NCBI GenBank assembly: GCA_017554235.1
Contig: JAFZIV010000022.1
Span: forward strand, 1 to 41,149
Origin: Selenomonadaceae bacterium
Lineage (GTDB): Bacteria; Bacillota; Negativicutes; Selenomonadales; Selenomonadaceae
Reading direction: 5' to 3'
Length of the DNA stretch: 41,149 nucleotides
The translations under genes and the position numbers were made by a program. This document shows positions 25,030 to 32,320 of this stretch, piece by piece. Position 1 is the stretch's first letter, and the number at the start of each line of letters is the position of its first letter. A model generated the notes under the pieces. The model searched no databases and was not told the origin of the DNA. It saw only the letters and a list, made by a program, of their open reading frames with translations.

Positions 25030-27696
25030 ATGGAAAAAATTAAGAATTTCGTTGCAACGTGGAAAAATCGCGGCTATGAAAAGGGCGAAACTCAAATTTT
25101 TTGGCTTAGTTTTCTACGCGATGTCCTTAACGTTCAGAATCCCGAAAACTTTATCAAATTTGAAGTCCCTGTCAAACTTCAACACACTAACTTTATTGAC
25201 GCATTTTTCCCCGACACTAAAGTTATCGTCGAACAAAAATCTTTGGAAAAAAATTTGTTGCCCGCTTATAAACAGGCTGAAGATTATGTAAAGGGCTTGC
25301 CGCTTTCCATGCACCCGCGCTATATCATCGTCTGCAATTTCCAAGACTTTGCAATTTACGATATGGAAAAACTCGACGCCCCTAAAAAAATTTCGCTTGA
25401 TGAACTTCCCAAAAATCCTCAAGCCTTCAATTTCCTTATTGATAAAGAAAAAACTAAAATTCGTCTCGAACTCGAAATTTCTCTTAAAGCCGGTGAAATC
25501 GTCGGCAAAATTTATGACGCCCTTAAATCTCAATACATTAATCCAAATTCTACTGAATCCCTTCAAAGTCTCAACAAATTATGCGTCCGTTTAGTTTTTT
25601 GTCTTTACGCCGAATCAGCCGGCATTTTCGGCAAAAAGAAAATCTTTTCTGCTTACCTCGAAGGCTCCCGCAATATTCGCCAAGATTTAATTTTGCTTTT
25701 TAAAACTTTAAATACTCCTGAAAATCTCCGCGACCCTTACCTTGCCGACGATTTGAAAATTTTCCCTTACGTAAACGGCGGACTTTTCGCTGATGAGAAA
25801 ATCGAAATCCCTAACTTCACACAGAAAATTAAAACCCTTTTGCTTGATGAAGCCGCTAATTTTAATTGGAGTGGCATTTCTCCCACAATTTTTGGCGCAC
25901 TTTTTGAATCAACTCTTAACCCGCTCACTCGCCGCGCAGGTGGTATGCACTACACTTCTATCGAAAATATTCACAAGGTTATTGACCCGCTTTTCCTCGA
26001 CGATATTCGCGAAGAGTTTATTTCTTGCAATAAAAATCGTAAAAAATTGTTGGCTCTTCAAGATAAAATTTCTAAACTCAAATTCTTTGACCCCGCTTGC
26101 GGCAGCGGCAATTTCTTGACTGAAACTTATATTTCACTTCGCCGTATCGAAAATGATATTTTGAAAGAACTTCTCGGCAATCAAATTCAACTCGGCGAAT
26201 TGGCTAACCCTGTCAAAATTTCTATATCTCAATTTTTTGGCGTTGAGATTAATGACTTTGCCGTTTCCGTCGCCAAAACTGCTCTTTGGATTGCTGAACT
26301 TCAAATGCTCACTGAAACTCAACAAATTATTCATCGCAATTTAGATTTTCTGCCGCTCAAAGATTTTTCTAATATTTTTGAAGGCAACGCCGTCCGCATT
26401 GATTGGGAAGAATTTTTGCCCAACGACATTAATTTTATCATGGGTAACCCGCCCTTCGTCGGCAAAACTTTTCAGTCTTCCATTCAAAAATCTGACATTA
26501 AATTTTTCTTCAACAATAATGCCGTCGATTACGTCGCTTGCTGGTACAAAAAAACTGCCGCCTTTTTATCTGCGCGGACTCCATCAAAAATCATTTGCGC
26601 TTTCGTTTCTACCAACTCTATCACGCAGGGCGAACAGGTTCCTATGGTTTTTGAACACTTAGGCATTTTCATTCATTTTGCCCACCGTACTTTTATTTGG
26701 GACAGCGAATCCACCGAAAAGGCTCACGTTCATTGCGTCATTATCGGCTTTTCCAATTTCCCCAGCGATAAAAAAATTATTTTCGACGGCAAGAAAAAAT
26801 TCCTCGCTAATCACATTAATTTTTATCTCCAAGACGCAGAAGATTTTTTCCTGCACAAAAGAACTAAACCTTTGCAAAGTTTTATCCCGCCAATGAGAAA
26901 TGGAAATAGACCTGCAGACGGCGGAAATTTAATTTTGTCTGAAGATGAAAAAAATTTGTTGATTAAAAAATTTCCTGAAGCTGAACGATTTATAAAACTT
27001 TGTATTGGCGGCGAAGAATTTTTGCACAATAAAAAAAGATATTGCCTGTGGTTAGTTGAGGCAACTCCTAATGAAATTAAAAAAATTCCTCCGATTTATG
27101 AACGTGTTAAAAAATGTCGCGAAGATAGATTGAAAGGCGCACCTGACAGACAAAAATTAGCTGAAACTCCGCATTTATTTAGAGAAACTTTTAATCCAAA
27201 AAATTTTTTAGTCGTACCAGTTATTTCATCAGAACGCAGAAAATATATTCCAATAGATTTTTTAGATGAAAATGTTATTCCAACAAATGTAGTACAGATA
27301 ATTCCTGACGCAGATTTATTTTTATTCGGAATTTTAACAAGTTCAGTTCATATGGCTTGGATGAAAAGTTTTTGCGGCAGATTTAAAAGTGATTATACAT
27401 ATTCAAAAACGCTGATATATAATAATTTTCCGTTTCCAGAATGTGAAGAAAGATTGCGGCAAAAGATAGAGGAGACTGCAGGCGAAATATTAGCCGCGCG
27501 AAAAAAATATCCTGAATCAAGTTTAGCGGATTTGTACGACGAAAATTTAATGCCTAAGGAATTGAGAGAGGCGCATAAAAAAAACGACCGCGCAGTAATG
27601 GCGGCATACGGATTTGATTATAAGCTGACGGAAGAAGAAATTGTCGCCGAGCTGGTGAAAATTTATCAAGATAAGACTGCGGGAAGTTCAGTTTAA
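25030..27696 (+). CDS. MmeI-type single-chain restriction-modification enzyme (type IIL/IIG)
   Basis: An 888-aa bifunctional enzyme of the MmeI family: DNA adenine methylation and cleavage in one chain, with one recognition domain serving both. Order: an N-terminal PD-(D/E)xK nuclease (D57 in FIDAFF, then E68-x-K70 in VIVEQKS), a helical spacer, the gamma-class methyltransferase with SAM motif DPACGSGNF (about 354-362) and catalytic NPPF (473-476), the target recognition domain from about residue 610, and the C-terminal signature HMAWMKSFCGRFKSD, YNNFPFPE, LYDENLMP. Length is close to MmeI. The ATG at 25030 follows GCGGAGG; an in-frame GTG inside that site is rejected. Codon usage changes sharply near 26855: no AGA arginine codons before, about ten after. 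That is exactly the methyltransferase/recognition boundary and suggests domain exchange. No separate methyltransferase or specificity gene is present. Confidence 0.9.
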   Translation: MEKIKNFVATWKNRGYEKGETQIFWLSFLRDVLNVQNPENFIKFEVPVKLQHTNFIDAFFPDTKVIVEQKSLEKNLLPAYKQAEDYVKGLPLSMHPRYIIVCNFQDFAIYDMEKLDAPKKISLDELPKNPQAFNFLIDKEKTKIRLELEISLKAGEIVGKIYDALKSQYINPNSTESLQSLNKLCVRLVFCLYAESAGIFGKKKIFSAYLEGSRNIRQDLILLFKTLNTPENLRDPYLADDLKIFPYVNGGLFADEKIEIPNFTQKIKTLLLDEAANFNWSGISPTIFGALFESTLNPLTRRAGGMHYTSIENIHKVIDPLFLDDIREEFISCNKNRKKLLALQDKISKLKFFDPACGSGNFLTETYISLRRIENDILKELLGNQIQLGELANPVKISISQFFGVEINDFAVSVAKTALWIAELQMLTETQQIIHRNLDFLPLKDFSNIFEGNAVRIDWEEFLPNDINFIMGNPPFVGKTFQSSIQKSDIKFFFNNNAVDYVACWYKKTAAFLSARTPSKIICAFVSTNSITQGEQVPMVFEHLGIFIHFAHRTFIWDSESTEKAHVHCVIIGFSNFPSDKKIIFDGKKKFLANHINFYLQDAEDFFLHKRTKPLQSFIPPMRNGNRPADGGNLILSEDEKNLLIKKFPEAERFIKLCIGGEEFLHNKKRYCLWLVEATPNEIKKIPPIYERVKKCREDRLKGAPDRQKLAETPHLFRETFNPKNFLVVPVISSERRKYIPIDFLDENVIPTNVVQIIPDADLFLFGILTSSVHMAWMKSFCGRFKSDYTYSKTLIYNNFPFPECEERLRQKIEETAGEILAARKKYPESSLADLYDENLMPKELREAHKKNDRAVMAAYGFDYKLTEEEIVAELVKIYQDKTAGSSV

Positions 27697-27710
27697 AAAA
27701 GCGAATTAAC

Positions 27711-27739
27711 TTGAAATTTACGGCGTGTTCCCCTATAAT
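27711..27739 (+). promoter_or_regulatory. Promoter of cheV
   Basis: TTGAAA (27711-27716) and TATAAT (27734-27739) with a 17-bp spacer, about 35 bp before the cheV ATG. Confidence 0.75.
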
Positions 27740-27774
27740 ATCAGAAAATTAATTGAAGAGAGGGAAAAATTTTT

Positions 27775-28743
27775 ATGGCAAATGATAAAGTGCGTAAGGA
27801 AGCGGAAACGCCGGGCGATAAGAAAGGTATTCTCCTTGAGACCGGAACGAATGAATTTGAGATTGTCGAATTTAGCATTGGCAAAGTAAATTACGGAATA
27901 AACGTAGCGAAAGTGCGTGAAGTAATTCAGCGTGTACCCGTAACCGCGATGCCGCAAGCTCACCCGTACATTGATGGACTTTTCACTCTGCGCGGGAAGG
28001 CAATACCGCTGGTAAATCTGCCGCGTTGCTTGAATGTAATGTCGAGCGGCGACAAAACCAAAAATATTATCGTCACGGAAATTAACAATTACAGCATAGG
28101 ATTTCTTGTCGAAAATGTATCGCGTATTCACCGCATTTCGTGGAAGGATATGGAACCTGCGCCGGAAGTTGGCGACCAATCGCGCGTAGTCGGTATAATC
28201 AAGATGTCTGACAGAATAGTTTTGTTGTTGGACTTTGAAACGATAATCGCTGAAATTAATCCTGAAATTAACGCTAAGCTGACGACGGTTGAAGAAGTAA
28301 CCGCCGATATTAAGACACTCCGCGCAGATGTCCACGTAGTGGTTGCGGAAGATTCGGCGATGTTGCGTGACTTGCTGGTTACGACGTTGCATGATTCGGG
28401 CTACAGATTCGTCCGCGATTTTGGCAACGGACAAGACGCTTGGGATTATCTGCGTAATTTGGCGTCGAAGGAAGGACCTATTGAAAATCACGTTGGCGTT
28501 ATCGTGTCTGATGTTGAGATGCCGAAGATGGATGGACACCGCCTTTTGAAATTGGTGCGTGAAAATGATCGTCTGCGTGATGTTCCGTTTGTCCTGTTCT
28601 CGTCGTTGATTAATGAAGAAATGAGACTTAAGGGACAATCGCTCGGAGCAAGCGGACAAATTTCAAAGCCGGAAATTAATCAGCTTATCGGACTTTTGGA
28701 TAATTTAATTTTCGGAACGCCGATTAAGAAAGCGAATGAGTAA
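27775..28743 (+). CDS. cheV: Chemotaxis protein CheV (CheW domain plus receiver)
   Basis: A coupling protein between chemoreceptors and CheA that also takes phosphate on its receiver domain, aiding adaptation. Residues 25-165 are a CheW domain (EIVEFSIGKVNYGINVAKVREV, LFTLRGKAIPLVNLPRCL, VVGIIKMSDRIVLLLDFE). Residues 190-315 are a receiver with the acidic pocket VVVAEDSAMLRD, the phosphorylatable Asp in IVSDVEMPKMDG, and Lys in ISKPEI. Length of 322 aa is standard. It implies a motile, chemotactic organism, although no flagellar or other che genes are in the window. A double heptad-repeat element starts at its stop codon. Confidence 0.93.
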   Translation: MANDKVRKEAETPGDKKGILLETGTNEFEIVEFSIGKVNYGINVAKVREVIQRVPVTAMPQAHPYIDGLFTLRGKAIPLVNLPRCLNVMSSGDKTKNIIVTEINNYSIGFLVENVSRIHRISWKDMEPAPEVGDQSRVVGIIKMSDRIVLLLDFETIIAEINPEINAKLTTVEEVTADIKTLRADVHVVVAEDSAMLRDLLVTTLHDSGYRFVRDFGNGQDAWDYLRNLASKEGPIENHVGVIVSDVEMPKMDGHRLLKLVRENDRLRDVPFVLFSSLINEEMRLKGQSLGASGQISKPEINQLIGLLDNLIFGTPIKKANE

Positions 28744-28921
28744 TTAGTGGTCAGTGAAAGGTGGTCAGTGAATAGTGGTCAGTGAATAGTGGTCAGTGGT
28801 CAGTAATTTTCACTCTTCACTGATCACTGAATACTGATTACTGATCACTAAAATAAGCGGTCAGTGAAAAGTGGTCAGTGGTCAGTAATTTTTTCACTGA
28901 ACACTGATCACTGATTACTAA
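28741..28921 (+). repeat. Heptad-repeat hairpin element 4 (double) between cheV and the interrupted gene
   Basis: Two consecutive hairpins, about 28744-28848 and 28858-28921. Each has AGTGGTC/AGTGAAT units followed by inverse ACTGATC/ACTGATT units around a T-rich loop. The array runs from the cheV stop to just before the GAGGTG ribosome binding site of the IStron-interrupted gene. Confidence 0.88.
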
Positions 28922-28942
28922 AAAATGAGGTGAAATTTTGCT

Positions 28943-29460
28943 TTTATCGGTAAAAGGCGAGCATACCCGCAACTTTAGTCGGTGGATGAATCGCCGTAAC
29001 CAGTAAGCATATAGAGAAATCTGTATGTAGTGCTACTGCCGCAGTAGCCTCTACTACCTGAATTGCTGGAATATCCTAAAGCTATCTAAACTACAGCATA
29101 ACGATGAAATAAGCGTAAGTGCGAAAGTTACGAAAGTAGAAAAAATCAGATAGATGGTGCAAGGTTAAATCCTAAACACTAAACAATGGATAATCAGCAG
29201 CTAAGTCCCGAATAGGGAAAAGTTCAACGACTAGGTTTCCTGAGAACCGTACAACCAAGCGGTTGGAAGTGGGTAGACCTTGCCGCGTAATGGCGAAGGA
29301 CAAGATATAGTCTGTGCCTGTATGAAAGTACAGGAAGTTCATAAGAGAACTGCAACGGAAATAGCGAGCCGTTGTGAACGAGACCTCTAAAATGGTTAAA
29401 GTCTTGGGGTTCTGAAACGTGTCCAAGAATATTTTTACTAAGAATTGACATTACAGTAAA
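28943..29460 (+). ncRNA. Group I self-splicing intron ribozyme (5' part of the IStron)
   Basis: Conserved group I core elements appear in order: a Q-like segment AATCAGCAGCTAAG (29192-29205), a short stem TCCC/GGGA, the R-like segment GTTCAACGACTAGG (29222-29235), and the S segment AAGATATAGTC (29302-29312). P7 forms between GACTA (29229-29233) and TAGTC (29308-29312). P1 and the internal guide sequence are at 28938-28960. The subgroup is probably IA-like judging from the motif wording; folding would be needed to confirm it. The region has no credible open reading frame. The 3' splice site is predicted beyond tnpB at 30824, as in other IStrons. Confidence 0.87.
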
Positions 29461-29495
29461 AAGTAGTAGTATTATCTCCGAAAGGAGGTGATATT

Positions 29496-30746
29496 GTGTA
29501 TTTAACTGTAAAGCAACAAGTGAAACAACTTTCAAAGGAAGATTATCGAAACATTAAAAGGTTGTCACACATCGCAAAGAATTTAGCGAATCAAGCTATT
29601 TACAATGTAAGACAATATTATTTCAACGAAGGTAAATATTTGAACTTTGAAAAAAATTATACGTTGTTGAAGAACAGCCCGAACTACAAGGCGTTAAACT
29701 CTAATATGGCGCAGCAGATAATGAAGGAAGTAGACGGAATGTTTCAATCGTTCTTCGCACTGCTGGAACTTGCTAAGCAAGGCAAGTATTCGTTTAACGC
29801 AGTGAAGTTACCAAAATATCTTCCGAAAAACGGTTTCACGACACTGATTATAGGTTTTGTTCGTATTAACGGAAATCAACTTACTATTCCTTATTCAAGA
29901 AGTTATTCAAAGGAACATTCAAAGGTTACGATTAATATTCCGCCAATACTTGAAGGCAAAAAGATTAAGGAGATTAGAATCATACCGAAGATTAAAGCTA
30001 GGTTCTTTGAAATTCAGTACACTTACGAAGTGTCAGAAGAGCAAAGAAGTTTAGATAAAAATAAGGCACTGGCAATAGACTTGGGGATAGATAATCTTGC
30101 AACCTGTGTAACAAGCGCAGGAAACGCCTTCATTGTTGACGGCAGACGTTTGAAGTCAATAAATCAGTGGTATAACAAAGAGAACGCACGACTGCAGAGT
30201 ATCAAGGATAAGCAGAAGTTTGGTAAGAAAAGCACTAATCGACAGAATCAAATAGCGCGAAAAAGAAATAACTGTGTAAACGATTATATGTCGAAGACGG
30301 CGAGGATTATCATCAACTACTGCTTAAATCACACTATCGGAACGCTTGTATGTGGCTACAACGTGACATTTCAACAGAACATTAATTTAGGCAAGGTAAC
30401 GAATCAGAATTTTGTAAACATACCATTTGGCAAGTTGAGAGACAAGTTGAAGTACCTTAGTAAGTTGTACGGAATCAGTTACGTTGAACAAGAAGAAAGC
30501 TACACATCAAAGGCAAGTTTTTTAGATAAAGATGAGATACCTATATACAATGCAGACAATCCGCAAACATATGAGTTCAGCGGAAAGAGAATTACACGCG
30601 GACAATATCGTACAAGTAAAGGTTACGTATTAAACGCAGATGTAAACGGTGCGGCGAATATTCTTAGAAAAAGTAAAGTTGTGTTCCTAGAGGGGCTATA
30701 CAATAGAGGCGAACTGGACACGCCGATAAGAATAAGGGTAGCTTGA
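29496..30746 (+). CDS. tnpB: TnpB RNA-guided nuclease (IS200/IS605 OrfB) of the IStron
   Basis: A 416-aa TnpB. The RuvC-like acidic residues are present: D195 in LAIDLGIDNLATCV, a Glu near 333-334 in VEQEESYTSKASF, and D382 in NADVNGAANI. The zinc-finger cysteines (two CxxC pairs) seen in most TnpB proteins between the last two motifs are missing; this stretch instead reads DEIPIYNADNPQTYEFSG, a cysteine-free subgroup. It starts with GTG after an ideal AAAGGAGGTGAT. TnpB uses an omega-RNA from the element's right end to cut the empty donor site next to its TAM and so favours retention of the element. The intron and omega-RNA share the same transcript, so splicing and guide formation should compete, as reported for IStrons. 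Confidence 0.92.
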   Translation: MYLTVKQQVKQLSKEDYRNIKRLSHIAKNLANQAIYNVRQYYFNEGKYLNFEKNYTLLKNSPNYKALNSNMAQQIMKEVDGMFQSFFALLELAKQGKYSFNAVKLPKYLPKNGFTTLIIGFVRINGNQLTIPYSRSYSKEHSKVTINIPPILEGKKIKEIRIIPKIKARFFEIQYTYEVSEEQRSLDKNKALAIDLGIDNLATCVTSAGNAFIVDGRRLKSINQWYNKENARLQSIKDKQKFGKKSTNRQNQIARKRNNCVNDYMSKTARIIINYCLNHTIGTLVCGYNVTFQQNINLGKVTNQNFVNIPFGKLRDKLKYLSKLYGISYVEQEESYTSKASFLDKDEIPIYNADNPQTYEFSGKRITRGQYRTSKGYVLNADVNGAANILRKSKVVFLEGLYNRGELDTPIRIRVA

Positions 30747-30844
30747 CTATCAAACTTCTTAAACGGAGGCTTAGGTCTTCCAGAACTCCTCGACTTTAGT
30801 CGTGGGAGGTTCAGATCCCAACAGTAAAGTTTATATAATTTGTC
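30740..30844 (+). ncRNA. Putative omega-RNA (right-end scaffold plus guide)
   Basis: The 3' end of tnpB runs into the right-end hairpin, in which CTCC...GGAG and CGAC...GTCG pair around TTTA (about 30787-30808), followed by GGTTCAG. Sequence after 30824 would be the guide and is the 3' exon (TAAAGTTTATATAATTTG). It matches the excised donor site, where it would be preceded by TTGCT as TAM. The 5' extent within tnpB is not determinable by eye. Confidence 0.55.
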
Positions 30845-32172
30845 CCGGCGGCGTGCGAAGTGACGGCGCGGAACTTTGCCACAGACTTTGCTCACAGTTG
30901 ATTCGTCTTAAAGTTGACGCGCATTTGGTTTACATTCCAATCACGAAAGATTTTGACCCTGATAATCCCGTTTATCCACCATATAAATATTTCCGTGCGC
31001 CGTACACTTACGAGGTTGAAGACGCTACGCAAAATATTTTGATTGTGCCGGAAAGTTTGACTTCCTATTTGTACACGCTGAAAAATATTCGCCGCGTTAT
31101 ATGGTGGTTGAGCGTCGACAATCTTTTCCGTGATATTGCAATTCAAGCCGTCAATCACTTAAATAAAGCTTTGTCATCGCCTATGGTAAAATTTTTCTGT
31201 TTCCAAAAACACGACGAGGACATTGAGCATTGGACACAATCTGAATACGCTAAACTTTTTTTGAAGGTTAATAAAGTTCCCGACGAAAAAATTTATCACA
31301 TTGGCGATTATATCAACCCTATGCCGGTAAAGGCGAACAATAAGGTTGACTTCAAACGCAAGAAAAATACCATTGCATACAACGCGGCTACCAGTTCAAA
31401 AATTATGCCGAAACTTATTGCCGCTTTTCCGAAAGTTAATTGGATAGCCATTCAAGACACGCAGGCAGAGGGCGTTCAAAAACTTTTGGAGGACGCTAAA
31501 ATTTACGTTGACTTCGGCGATTTTGTTTACAAAGAGACGTTACCGCGATATGCCGCTGTAATGGGTTGCGTAGTCATAACCGGTAAACACGGTGCCGCCG
31601 CAAATAAAGTTGATATTAACATACCGCCGGAATTTAAGTTTGAAGATACCGAAGAAAATTTGCCGCAGATTGAAAAAAAGATTCGTGACGTGCTTGCCGA
31701 TTATAAAGGCGCGTATGCTAAGCAGAAAAATTTTTTGGACAAGATTATTAACGAACAGAAAAATTTTAATCGCAACGTTGCAATGACGCTCGGCATTAAA
31801 TCAAAGACGGAAACTGAACCTGCCGCGATTTTTAACGGGCTTAATGAAACTGGTGTAGCCGTCGCAGAAATTATGCTGCAAAATGAAGTCGGCTTGGAAA
31901 TTGAATACGTTATCAACGATAACAAAAATAATTTGAGAAACCCCGCTATGAATATTCTTTATGAAAACGACGATGTTTTTTTGGTGCTTGATAACGATTT
32001 GAGGGAACAAAAGTTGCCGATTATCACGAGCGACGAAGCAAGATTTCTTTACAACGAAGGCAGAATTAAAAAAATTATTATGTTGACTGCCGATAAAGAA
32101 GAAGAAGATTTTGTTAAGAAAAATATTCAGCCGCTTAAGGAAGATATTATCAGCACGAGTTTTGACGAATAA
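30825..32172 (+). CDS. Putative glycosyltransferase-like protein, main exon of the IStron-interrupted gene
   Basis: The second exon encodes about 449 residues beginning K-V-Y-I-I-C-P-G-G-V. The first exon is only TTGCT at 28938-28942, with GAGGTG upstream as ribosome binding site. Joined, they give a 451-residue protein with a natural N terminus. I infer a glycosyltransferase-like fold from the N-terminal nucleotide-sugar-type loop CPGGVRSDGAELCHRLCSQL, the two-lobed pattern with YIGDYINP-like and YVDFGDFVYKETLPRYAAVMGCVVITG segments, and the neighbouring GT41 gene; the family is not certain. Without splicing, translation from the TTG ends after about 23 codons inside the intron. A GTG at 30802 inside the element is open in frame but lacks a ribosome binding site. 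Confidence 0.75.
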
Positions 32173-32190
32173 TTTTTAAACGGGTTAAGT

Positions 32191-32237
32191 AAAAGCCGTT
32201 GTTTACCGAAAAATTAATTGGTAACGCGGCTTTTTTA
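32191..32237 (+). terminator. Intrinsic terminator after the glycosyltransferase-like gene
   Basis: AAGCCG...TTTACC pairs with GGTAA...CGGCTT around an AT-rich loop, followed by T6. Confidence 0.85.
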
Positions 32238-32268
32238 TTTTGAAAAGCTACCATAAATTTTTTCTTTA

Positions 32269-32277
32269 TGGTACAAT
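32269..32277 (+). promoter_or_regulatory. Extended -10 promoter candidate for the double GT41 gene
   Basis: TGG directly precedes TACAAT, giving an extended -10 about 44 bp before the ATG at 32321. No good -35 is visible at the proper spacing. Confidence 0.4.
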
Positions 32278-32320
32278 AGCCGTTATTGGAGATTTGCTCC
32301 TAAAAAATTTGGAGGTAACT

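Larger units (their letters stand above)
28943..30824 (+). mobile_element. IStron: group I intron fused to an IS200/IS605-type tnpB element
   Basis: An approximately 1.88-kb chimeric element. The 5' third is a group I intron, the middle is tnpB, and the 3' end is an IS605-like right end that should also be the omega-RNA scaffold. It sits after TTGCT (28938-28942). Predicted boundaries follow group I rules: the 5' exon ends in U (28942), the intron ends in G (30824), and P1 forms between UUGCU and GGCGA (28956-28960) with the splice-site U paired to G. Splicing joins TTG CT to T AAA GTT and restores the downstream reading frame as M-L-K-V-Y-I-I-C-P-G-G. Both ends carry a hairpin with a TTTA loop (CAACTTTAGTCGG left, CGACTTTAGTCG right). 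There is no TnpA tyrosine transposase, so mobility would need one in trans. Elements of this kind are known from Clostridioides (CdISt1) and Bacillus. Exact ends need comparison with an empty site. Confidence 0.85.

Noticed and set aside
25030..27696. BREX PglX or type I HsdM assignment for the large methyltransferase
   Set aside because: It has an N-terminal PD-(D/E)xK nuclease, MmeI-type C-terminal motifs and no brx, pgl or hsd partner genes nearby.
28741..28921. Possible CRISPR array or insertion sequence ends
   Set aside because: The units are degenerate 7-mers arranged as inverted tandem sets. There are no unique spacers, no transposase and no target duplication.
28938..28964. Alternative 5' splice site after CAT at 28964
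   Set aside because: It keeps frame with a 3' exon starting at GAT (30814), but the intron would not end in G and P1 with the guide sequence would be lost.
29172..29535. Minus-strand open frames of 84 and 103 aa
   Set aside because: They overlie the group I intron core, have no ribosome binding site and show no recognisable protein sequence.
30802..30824. GTG at 30802 as the native start of the glycosyltransferase-like gene
   Set aside because: It lies within the right-end hairpin of the element, lacks a ribosome binding site, and adds residues that splicing would remove.
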